Positions 1 through 5,866 of a stretch of DNA of 9,472 nucleotides are shown here, one piece after another; position 1 is the first letter of the stretch, and every line of letters starts with the position of its first letter. A program made the position numbers and the translations under genes. The notes under the pieces were generated by a model that saw nothing but the letters and a program-made list of their open reading frames with translations, was not told the origin of the DNA and searched no databases. The stretch is from Phascolarctobacterium sp. (lineage in GTDB: Bacteria > Bacillota > Negativicutes > Acidaminococcales > Acidaminococcaceae), in the NCBI GenBank assembly GCA_024405645.1, contig JAKSOJ010000034.1, positions 1 through 9,472 of the forward strand, given 5' to 3'.

Positions 1-1419
1 AAGGAAGTATTAAATGCTCCTGGTGATGGTGATTTAAAAAATACCATTCGTCAGCTTTATGGTAAAAATGTTTCTGATGAACTTTTGGTTGTGGACTTTA
101 AAGATCCCCAAGTGAAAATTACTGGTTATATCGGTAAACCGACTCTGTTAAAAAATACTCGCCAATGGCAAACAATTCTTGTTAATGGTCGTAGTATTAC
201 CAATAAAATGTTGGCGAAAGCCATTGACCATGCTTACCAGTCTCAAATTCCTAAATCCGGTTTTCCATTTGCTGTCTTAAATCTTGTGGTTGATACTGCA
301 AGTATTGATGTCAATGTACATCCGCAAAAGAGTGAAATCAAATTTAGTGATGATGGATTGGTTTATCGTGCTATGTTTAAGGCATTGACCGATGCTTTGA
401 CTAAACCAATGAGTGCCAAGAAGGAAGAATTAAGCCTTCTTCCCGATAGCGAACTCGATATCTTTGCTCCTAAACATAATTTGGGAGAGCAAAGAAAACC
501 TGAAAACATTTCCACTGAACCTGTTGAACCTGCTTCTTATAAGCCTTTTGAAAGTAAGAAGCAGCCTCTTTCCATGGACAATATTTTCAAAACTAATTCC
601 GATATATTCAAGAGTCCAGAACCCAAAAACAATGGTGTTAAAGCTTCTAGCGGCGTTAGAGCTTCTAATGATTTTACAACTCAAAGCTTTGTGGGCAATG
701 AACCAAAATCGGAGGAAGCTTCTGCTATGCCTAGCATGAGTATGCATGAGGCTGTTGAAGAATTTGCCAAAGTTGAACCTCTTGCTAGTGCAACTGAAGG
801 CTGTGAAAAAGAAAATATCTATTTTACCGATACGGATAGTGGTATTGCTACTATTTGGCCAATTGGTCAGGTGGACAAGACCTTTATCATCGCACAAAGT
901 GATGATTGCCTATATTTAATTGACCAACACGCAGCGCATGAACGCATTCTTTTTGATAAGTTCTGCGCCATGAAGGATAGTGTTCCTGCCCAACAGCTTT
1001 TAATGCCTCTTTACATTAATATGCCTGCAGATGAAATTGCCTTAATAGAAGAGCATGCAGAGGAATTTTTCCGTTTAGGTGTTGATGCTGGAGCTGCTGG
1101 TGAAAATATGCTTCGAGTAAGCAGCTTGCCAGTGGATATCAAGGCAGAGGACGCAGAAGATTTCATTAGCGAAATCGGTAAGGCGTTGGGAGAATTGCGT
1201 ACTTTGAATCCTAGTGACTTGCGTCAAGAAATTCTTCATATGACTGCTTGTAAGGCTGCAATTAAAGCTGGTCAGATTCTCAATATGAGACAAATGCGTC
1301 AGCTTATAATCGATTTGATGAACACAACTCATCCCTTTACCTGTCCCCATGGTCGTCCCTGTATGATTGCTATTGACAGCGATAAGCTTTACAAAATGTT
1401 TAAGAGGACTGGTTTCTGA
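1..1419 (+). CDS. mutL: DNA mismatch repair protein MutL, 3' part (5' end outside the window)
   Basis: Frame 1 is open from the first base, so this is the C-terminal 472 residues of a longer gene and not a gene starting at the internal TTG at 85. MutL links mismatch recognition by MutS to strand removal. The fragment starts in the transducer part of the N-terminal ATPase module, with the family signature DVNVHPQKSEIKF from about residue 103. A variable, polar linker follows (about 140-275), then the C-terminal dimerisation/endonuclease domain. The metal-dependent nickase motifs are present: DQHAAHE from residue 308, ACKAAIKAG from 416, CPHGRP from 448 and FKR from 467. This is the MutL type of bacteria without MutH, which nicks the new strand itself. 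In DQHAx2Ex4E the last acidic residue is Asp rather than Glu. The stop codon overlaps the next start (TGATG). Family assignment is firm; the missing N-terminus holds the ATP-binding motifs. Confidence 0.97.
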   Translation, partial: KEVLNAPGDGDLKNTIRQLYGKNVSDELLVVDFKDPQVKITGYIGKPTLLKNTRQWQTILVNGRSITNKMLAKAIDHAYQSQIPKSGFPFAVLNLVVDTASIDVNVHPQKSEIKFSDDGLVYRAMFKALTDALTKPMSAKKEELSLLPDSELDIFAPKHNLGEQRKPENISTEPVEPASYKPFESKKQPLSMDNIFKTNSDIFKSPEPKNNGVKASSGVRASNDFTTQSFVGNEPKSEEASAMPSMSMHEAVEEFAKVEPLASATEGCEKENIYFTDTDSGIATIWPIGQVDKTFIIAQSDDCLYLIDQHAAHERILFDKFCAMKDSVPAQQLLMPLYINMPADEIALIEEHAEEFFRLGVDAGAAGENMLRVSSLPVDIKAEDAEDFISEIGKALGELRTLNPSDLRQEILHMTACKAAIKAGQILNMRQMRQLIIDLMNTTHPFTCPHGRPCMIAIDSDKLYKMFKRTGF

Positions 1420-2216
1420 TGGAAGAAAGATTTGCAGTCACTTATGCAAGGAATGCAAGAGCAGGGGATAGGAGCATCGAACTGGCAAAATTGTGGGCAA
1501 ACGAGTTAGATGTACCTTGTTTAGAGCGTTCTCATAATGAAAGCTTGGATGATATGCTCGCAAAACATCAGCTTGATGTCATAATTGTTGTCAAAAACAA
1601 TAGACCTACAGTGCATTCTCCCGAGGGTGAATTTTCCTATCATCAAAGCATGGCATATCTGAGACTTTTGAATATTGAACAAGGCAAGGGTGACCATTTG
1701 GTTACTGCCCTTGATTTAAAAGAAGGTATGCGAGTTTTAGATGGAACTTTGGGCCTGGCAACAGATGCAACTATTGCAAGCTGCATGGTTGGCTCTGCTG
1801 GTCTTGTGGTTGGCACGGAAGCATCAAAACTTTTACATTTTTGCGTGAGCCAGGGGTTAGCTACTTTTGAGGCAGATAGTCCTAGGCTGACGGAGGCTAT
1901 GCGTAGAATTGAAACTCACAATTTAACAGCTTATGAGTATTTAAAAACCTGTAAGCCAGGAGATTTTGATGTAATTTATTTTGATCCTATGTTTCAACGT
2001 CCTGTTAAAGGAAGTGTGGCAATGGATGCCTTGCGTCCCTTGTCCTATCATAAGCCATTGGATGAAGAAACAATTCAATTAGCTTTAAAGATTGCTCCTA
2101 AGGTTGTCATCAAGGAGCGTGCTGAATATATTTTGCGTGAACTTGGCTGCACAGAGTTTGTGGGCGGCAAATATTCGCGAGTTAAGTTTGGTATTAGAAG
2201 GAGGGAAGAGCCTTGA
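1419..2216 (+). CDS. RsmJ-like class I SAM-dependent methyltransferase
   Basis: A 265-residue protein of the RsmJ/YhiQ type (PF04445 family), whose E. coli member methylates G1516 of 16S rRNA. The Rossmann-fold SAM motif is VLDGTLGLATDA at residues 106-117, followed by an acidic post-I element GTEAS (132-136). The catalytic motif IV reads YFDPMF (187-192), matching the DPMF of RsmJ, and a late VVIKERAEY (229-237) resembles RsmJ VVVKRPDY. Residues 1-95 form an extra N-terminal region that I recognise only weakly. The ATG shares its A with the mutL stop, with a modest AGAGGA site at 1403-1408, so translation is probably coupled to mutL. The end overlaps miaA by 4 bases. The rRNA target is inferred from the family; the exact substrate in this lineage is unknown to me. 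Confidence 0.85.
   Translation: MEERFAVTYARNARAGDRSIELAKLWANELDVPCLERSHNESLDDMLAKHQLDVIIVVKNNRPTVHSPEGEFSYHQSMAYLRLLNIEQGKGDHLVTALDLKEGMRVLDGTLGLATDATIASCMVGSAGLVVGTEASKLLHFCVSQGLATFEADSPRLTEAMRRIETHNLTAYEYLKTCKPGDFDVIYFDPMFQRPVKGSVAMDALRPLSYHKPLDEETIQLALKIAPKVVIKERAEYILRELGCTEFVGGKYSRVKFGIRRREEP
2198..2215 (+). promoter_or_regulatory. Ribosome binding site that fixes the TTG start of miaA
   Basis: AAGGAGGG at 2198-2205 lies 7 bases before the TTG at 2213-2215, an ideal spacing. No ATG or GTG in the miaA frame lies nearby, and the protein sequence from this TTG gives the P-loop at the usual distance from the N-terminus. The site lies inside the last codons of the methyltransferase gene. Confidence 0.85.
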
Positions 2217-3136
2217 AAGAAAGAGTAGTCGTAATTCTTGGACCTACTGCGACAGGCAAAAGTAACTGTGCTATTGAAGTGGCGCGTAGACTGAATGGCG
2301 AAATTATTTCTGGCGATTCTATGCTTGTATATCAAGGAATGAACATAGGAACAGCCAAGCCTACCGAAGAGGAATTGGCTTTAGTTCCCCATCATTTGGT
2401 AAACATTCTTCCTCCTGATGCTAATTTTAATGTCGTTGATTTCGTAACCGAGGCTAAAAGATTGATTACGGAGATTAACGCTAGGGGACATCTTCCTATT
2501 ATCGCAGGAGGTACAGGTCTTTATATCAAGGCTCTTTTGGAAGGCTACGAATTCAGCGAGGTTGATGAAGATGCCGAGCTGCGTTCTCGCTTAGAAAAGG
2601 ATGCAGAAGAAAAAGGTCCGGATGCACTTTACAAAAAATTGATGGACCTAGATCCAGAGGCTGCGAAAATAATCCATCCCAACAATGTGCGTCGTGTTAT
2701 ACGAGCTTTGGAGGCTGCCATGGGTGGTAGTCATGTTGGACAGGAAGGCGATAGGGATGCCTCTATTTACGATGCCGAAGTTTTCGGACTAACTATGGAA
2801 AGAGATTTCCTTTACGCTAGAATTAATAAGCGTGTAGATATTATGCTTGAGCAAGGCTTAGAGGCAGAAGTAAAAGGTCTTTTAGATGCTGGACTTTCTC
2901 CTGATTGTCAGAGCATGCAAGCCATTGGCTATCGTCAGATGGTTTGGTATCTCAAGGATGGTATGGATAGAGAATTTGCTGTCGATAAACTCAAACAAGC
3001 CACTAGAAATTTCGCCAAGCGCCAATTAACTTGGTATAAAAAAATGCCCTATGTGCATTGGTTTATGGTAGATGAAAAGTTGGATTACCAAAGTATTATA
3101 CAAAATATGTGTGCAATACTTGAGAAAAAGTGGTAA
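2213..3136 (+). CDS. miaA: tRNA dimethylallyltransferase MiaA
   Basis: MiaA transfers a dimethylallyl group from DMAPP to N6 of A37 in tRNAs reading codons that start with U; MiaB usually then thiolates the product. The 307-residue length is normal. The P-loop GPTATGKS is at residues 10-17, the catalytic Asp region GDSMLVYQGM at 34-43, NIGTAKPT at 44-51 and GGTGLYIKALLEG at 99-111. The C-terminal half has RINKRVDIML (203-212), QAIGYRQM (236-243) and the tRNA-binding ATRNFAKRQLTWYKK (263-277). The usual TGKP-like loop after RALE is replaced by MGGSHVGQEGD around 170-180, which is atypical. The gene starts with TTG and overlaps the methyltransferase stop by 4 bases (TTGA), so it is probably the last gene of the mutL operon. 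No terminator is visible before the hfq promoter. Confidence 0.97.
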   Translation: MKERVVVILGPTATGKSNCAIEVARRLNGEIISGDSMLVYQGMNIGTAKPTEEELALVPHHLVNILPPDANFNVVDFVTEAKRLITEINARGHLPIIAGGTGLYIKALLEGYEFSEVDEDAELRSRLEKDAEEKGPDALYKKLMDLDPEAAKIIHPNNVRRVIRALEAAMGGSHVGQEGDRDASIYDAEVFGLTMERDFLYARINKRVDIMLEQGLEAEVKGLLDAGLSPDCQSMQAIGYRQMVWYLKDGMDREFAVDKLKQATRNFAKRQLTWYKKMPYVHWFMVDEKLDYQSIIQNMCAILEKKW

Positions 3137-3145
3137 AATAATGAG

Positions 3146-3174
3146 TTGATAATTGTTAGTTGATACTATATGAT
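3146..3174 (+). promoter_or_regulatory. Predicted sigma70/sigmaA promoter of hfq
   Basis: A -35 box TTGATA (3146-3151) is followed after exactly 17 bases by a -10 box TATGAT (3169-3174). Each differs from consensus at one position. Transcription would start near 3181, leaving a leader of about 34 bases before the hfq ATG. The stretch GTTGATA occurs twice (3145-3151 and 3159-3165), and a perfect TATAAT stands at 3180-3185 but without a -35 box at a proper distance. The region lies just downstream of miaA, so hfq could be transcribed both from the upstream operon and from here. Prediction only. Confidence 0.65.
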
Positions 3175-3202
3175 GGGCTTATAATTATTATATAAAGAAA
3201 TT

Positions 3203-3220
3203 GGAGGGGTAATCATGATG
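3203..3220 (+). promoter_or_regulatory. hfq ribosome binding site with two adjacent ATG codons
   Basis: GGAGGGG at 3203-3209 precedes two in-frame ATG codons at 3215 and 3218, at gaps of 5 and 8 bases. The 8-base gap is the more usual spacing, so the mature protein may begin MPTAK rather than MMPTAK. The difference is one residue outside the Sm core. Confidence 0.7.
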
Positions 3221-3463
3221 CCTACTGCAAAAACAGCTTTGAACCTTCAAGATAGCTTCTTGAATCATGTTCGCAAAGAAAATCTCGGTGTTATTATTTA
3301 TTTGATGAATGGTTTCCAAATCCGCGGTCTTGTACGTGGCTTTGATAATTTTACTGTTATCATCGAGAACGAAGGTAAACAACAATTAGTTTACAAACAT
3401 GCAATTTCTACTATTGCTCCGGCTAGCAATATTACTATTATGCAACCAGAGAAAAAAGAGTAG
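3215..3463 (+). CDS. hfq: RNA-binding chaperone Hfq
   Basis: Hfq forms a hexameric Sm-like ring that pairs small RNAs with mRNAs and affects RNA stability. The 82-residue protein is mostly Sm core: Sm1 spans about residues 11-53 and Sm2 is [10 protein letters not shown] (58-67). Expected RNA-contact residues are present: Gln12, Tyr29, Asp44, Phe46, and Tyr60-Lys61-His62 of the YKH motif, which lines the proximal pore. The lateral rim reads RKEN (20-23) instead of the arginine-rich RRER of E. coli, resembling Bacillus-type Hfq. The C-terminal tail after the core is short (about 15 residues), unlike the long disordered tail of enterobacteria. The gene lies behind miaA, as in many Gram-negative bacteria, but has its own predicted promoter and terminator. 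The start is uncertain by one codon. Confidence 0.98.
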   Translation: MMPTAKTALNLQDSFLNHVRKENLGVIIYLMNGFQIRGLVRGFDNFTVIIENEGKQQLVYKHAISTIAPASNITIMQPEKKE

Positions 3464-3471
3464 TCACTGAT

Positions 3472-3505
3472 AGGAAACGACGCTCAGGCGTTGTTTTCTT
3501 GTTTT
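3472..3505 (+). terminator. Intrinsic terminator after hfq
   Basis: An inverted repeat 9 bases after the hfq stop forms a 12-pair stem: arms at 3472-3483 and 3488-3499, with the four-base loop TCAG and two G-U wobbles (G3474-T3497, G3479-T3492). The loop-proximal end is G+C rich (CGACGC with GCGTTG), and the descending arm runs into the T-rich stretch TTTTCTTGTTTT. This is a convincing Rho-independent terminator, although the T tract is interrupted by a C and a G. Confidence 0.8.
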
Positions 3506-3507
3506 AT

Positions 3508-3551
3508 GCCAAAAATGTCCATAGCACACAATCTACTATGAGCGTTTTTGC
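3508..3551. repeat. Long imperfect inverted repeat in the xerD leader
   Basis: Between the hfq terminator and xerD, the arms GCcAAAAATGTcCATAG and CTATGaGCGTTTTTGC (lower case unpaired) can fold around an 11-base loop at 3525-3535. Pairs include G3508-C3551, C3509-G3550, five A-T pairs (3511-3515 with 3545-3549), G3517-C3543 and the perfect CATAG/CTATG top stem (3520-3524 with 3536-3540). There is one bulge, one mismatch and two G-U wobbles. It ends 17 bases before the xerD ATG, next to the weak AGGG ribosome site at 3557-3560. It could be a second, weaker terminator, a protein-binding site, or a leader structure limiting xerD translation. Confidence 0.5.
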
Positions 3552-3568
3552 AAATTAGGGTGTAATCT

Positions 3569-4462
3569 ATGAATGATTATCTATCTGCATTTCTAGAATA
3601 TCTTACAGTTGAAATGGGTCTGTCCGACAATACTCGTTCTGCTTATAGGGCGGATCTAGAGCTTTTAGCCAAGGACTTTGGTTATGAGGATACTAGTAGA
3701 TTGGTGGAACTGGACCGTTTACAGTTAGGAAGTTATTTAACTCGTCTCAAACGTTTGGGCAGAAAACCAGCAACCATTGCTCGCAAATTAGCATCTATAA
3801 AAGCCTTTTATCGCTTTATGGTGGACGAAGGTTATCTCAAGAGCGATCCAGCAGAAAGCTTAGAAGCAGTTAATAAAGAGCAACGCTTGCCTAAATTTTT
3901 GAGTATCGAAGAAATGGAAATGCTTTTAGATGAACCAAATCTTGGTACACTTGAGGGCTACAGGGATAAGACTATGCTGGAAGTGCTGTATGCAACTGGT
4001 ATGCGTGTTTCTGAATTAGTTAATCTTCCTGTAAATAATGTTCATTTGGACTTGGAACGCATTATTGCCTATGGTAAGGGTTCCAAGGAACGCATTGTTC
4101 CGTTAGGAAAAACAGCAGTAAAATATTTAATGCATTATTTGGATTTTGTCAGACCGCAAATCCTTGGCGAGGAGCATGCCAATGCTAAAGAGCTTTTTGT
4201 AACGCGCTTTGGCGGTGGTATGACTCGTAATCGCTTTTATGAAATTATTACTGCTTATGCAAAATCTGCTGGTATTAAAAAGCATATAACGCCTCACGTA
4301 GTTCGCCATAGCTTCGCGACTCATCTGTTAAATAATGGTACGGATTTAAGAGTTGTACAAGAATTACTGGGACATAAGGATATATCTACTACCCAAATCT
4401 ATACGCATTTGGATATGGAACGATTGAAGGATATTTATGATAAGGCTCATCCACGAGCTTAA
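3569..4462 (+). CDS. xerD: Site-specific tyrosine recombinase XerD
   Basis: XerD acts with a XerC partner at dif to resolve chromosome dimers at cell division. The 297-residue length is typical. The N-terminal SAM-like core-binding domain covers about residues 1-100, with the DNA-contact stretch KPATIARKLASIKAFYRF (66-83). The catalytic domain has the full active site: Arg146 (TGMRVSEL), Lys173 (GKGSKER), His243 and Arg246 (HVVRHSFATHLL), His269 (LGHKDISTTQ) and nucleophile Tyr278 (IYTH). All-helical spacing and the LGHKDISTTQIYTH ending favour a housekeeping Xer protein over a phage integrase, and no att sites or phage genes lie nearby. XerD rather than XerC is my best call from length and sequence, but a XerC paralog cannot be fully excluded. 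The ribosome site is weak (AGGG, 8 bases before ATG). A deacetylase-like gene follows 9 bases downstream. Confidence 0.9.
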   Translation: MNDYLSAFLEYLTVEMGLSDNTRSAYRADLELLAKDFGYEDTSRLVELDRLQLGSYLTRLKRLGRKPATIARKLASIKAFYRFMVDEGYLKSDPAESLEAVNKEQRLPKFLSIEEMEMLLDEPNLGTLEGYRDKTMLEVLYATGMRVSELVNLPVNNVHLDLERIIAYGKGSKERIVPLGKTAVKYLMHYLDFVRPQILGEEHANAKELFVTRFGGGMTRNRFYEIITAYAKSAGIKKHITPHVVRHSFATHLLNNGTDLRVVQELLGHKDISTTQIYTHLDMERLKDIYDKAHPRA

Positions 4463-4471
4463 GGAGTTATA

Positions 4472-5827
4472 ATGGCAAAGAAAAATAAAAAGAAGCCGGA
4501 TAATATCACCCCTATTAATCCTGCTCCTAAAAAAGAAGAGTCTAAAACCAATACTGCTCCCAAAGCCTCTACATCTGATAATCAAGGTGGAGGCAAATCT
4601 AAGCATACCATGCTGATGTTTTTTGCGATTATCGCATTCATTGCCATGGCTTGTGGTTTCTTTTATGCTAGTGACCGTAGCAAGAAGGATGTTGGCGAAG
4701 TAAAACCTACTAAAACTGCTACCGAGGTCAAAAAAGAGGTTAGCCTGGAAAAAGAATCCATTGAGGCGCAACGTATTTTGGATAATATTTTATTGAAGAA
4801 AAATAATTGGCAACTCAAGGAAGAAGAACATGGACTGAAAGAAGTTTCCATGCCAGGTCTTTCAAGCAAGGTTAAAATTAACCAACGTGAACTCAATGTA
4901 GGCATTCCTAATACTACGGAGCTTGCTGCGGCTGGCGACTGGATTAAAGAAAAAGTTGAAGCACAAGGCTTGGTATATTTGGGTGGCGAAAGCTGCGACT
5001 ACAAGAGATGGGATGGCTATAAAGCTCGTATTGGTATTAAAACCAAAGCGGGTGATGGCACCAAGAACTTCTTGACCGATACAATTGTTTTCTTCCATAA
5101 TTCCAACCTCATTAGGGAAGATAAAGATGTAAAAGAAAAGAAGGTTCAAGCCGTTAGCACTCGTAAGTACAAAGGCAAAGTAGCAATTCTTGTTGATGAT
5201 TGTGGTCAGGACAATTCTGCTTTGAAAAATTTGCTTGACACAAATTTGCCATTTAGTTATGCTATTCTTCCTAATAAGGCGGGTAGTTCTGAAGCACTCT
5301 CCATGATTAAAAATAAAGGTAGAGTTGCAATGCTCCATCTGCCAATGGAAGCACAAGGCAACGTAAAGGAAGAAGAAGTAACCATTCACAATGTGGATGG
5401 ACCTAAAGAACAAGCTGCTAAGACCCAAAAGCTACTTGCTAGCTTGCCCGGTGTTGTTGGTGTAAATAACCATCAAGGCAGTGCTGCTACTAGTGACCAA
5501 TACACTATGGAAGCAGTGTTGAAGGAACTTAAAAAATCCGGTATGTTCTTTATCGATAGCAATACATCCAGCAAAAGCGTTGCTCGTGATGTTGCTCGTT
5601 CTATGAGCGTTTCTACTGCTCGTAACGACATGTTCTTAGATAATGAGGCCGATGTAGAATACATTCGCAAGAAAATTTACGAAGCTTTTGCTCGTGCTGA
5701 ACGCAATGGTTCTGTAATCGCTATTTGCCACTCCAGAGCTGCTACTGCAGAATGCTGGAAAAAGTATGCGGCAGAATTCAAAGCTAGTGGCATTGAATTT
5801 GTGTCTGTAACCAATTTGCTGTATTAA
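4472..5827 (+). CDS. Membrane-anchored divergent polysaccharide deacetylase (YibQ-like)
   Basis: A 451-residue protein with a lysine-rich cytoplasmic N-terminus (1-45), one uncleaved membrane anchor (about 46-66), a charged linker and intermediate region (67-235), and a C-terminal divergent polysaccharide deacetylase domain (about 236-451, PF04748, as in E. coli YibQ). The topology places the domain outside the cytoplasmic membrane. Family landmarks are VDDCG (241-245), FSYAILP (261-267), LHLPMEAQ (288-295), GVNNHQGSAAT (330-340), FFIDSNT (359-365) and ICHSR (418-422). Several positions differ from the usual pattern: NNHMGS has Gln for Met, DDLG has Cys, and the final GHPRP reads CHSRA. The true substrate of the family is poorly defined; an envelope glycan is the usual guess. 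The AAGGAG site (4461-4466) overlaps the xerD stop, so the two genes are probably co-transcribed and coupled. Confidence 0.87.
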   Translation: MAKKNKKKPDNITPINPAPKKEESKTNTAPKASTSDNQGGGKSKHTMLMFFAIIAFIAMACGFFYASDRSKKDVGEVKPTKTATEVKKEVSLEKESIEAQRILDNILLKKNNWQLKEEEHGLKEVSMPGLSSKVKINQRELNVGIPNTTELAAAGDWIKEKVEAQGLVYLGGESCDYKRWDGYKARIGIKTKAGDGTKNFLTDTIVFFHNSNLIREDKDVKEKKVQAVSTRKYKGKVAILVDDCGQDNSALKNLLDTNLPFSYAILPNKAGSSEALSMIKNKGRVAMLHLPMEAQGNVKEEEVTIHNVDGPKEQAAKTQKLLASLPGVVGVNNHQGSAATSDQYTMEAVLKELKKSGMFFIDSNTSSKSVARDVARSMSVSTARNDMFLDNEADVEYIRKKIYEAFARAERNGSVIAICHSRAATAECWKKYAAEFKASGIEFVSVTNLLY

Positions 5828-5866
5828 AAGTTTATAGCTCAATTTATAAAAGTTAGAGGGAAGAAA

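Noticed and set aside
430..897. 155-residue open frame on the minus strand inside mutL
   Set aside because: It lies opposite the variable linker of MutL, has no ribosome site or recognisable domain, and reads as low-complexity shadow sequence of a confident gene.
3499..3539. Candidate xerD promoter (TTGTTT with a later TACTAT)
   Set aside because: The two boxes cannot be placed at 16-18 base spacing; TACTAT has only AAAAAT at the -35 position.
3520..3540. Possible dif-like site near xerD (CATAG, 11 bases, CTATG)
   Set aside because: dif sites have two 11-base half-sites around a 6-base centre with ATAA/TTAT inner ends. The spacing and inner bases here do not match, so it is described only as part of the hairpin.
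3569..4462. xerD as a phage or integron integrase marking a mobile element
   Set aside because: Length, motif set and housekeeping neighbours fit chromosomal XerD; there are no direct repeats, tRNA or phage genes around it.
4862..5428. 188-residue open frame on the minus strand inside the deacetylase-like gene
   Set aside because: It is fully antisense to a gene with recognisable family motifs, and its translation is rich in Phe/Ile/Cys without any domain; I treat it as a shadow.
5831..5850. Short inverted repeat TTTATA / TATAAA before patA
   Set aside because: Six A+T pairs with an 8-base loop are expected by chance in this composition, and no -35 box accompanies the TATAAA.
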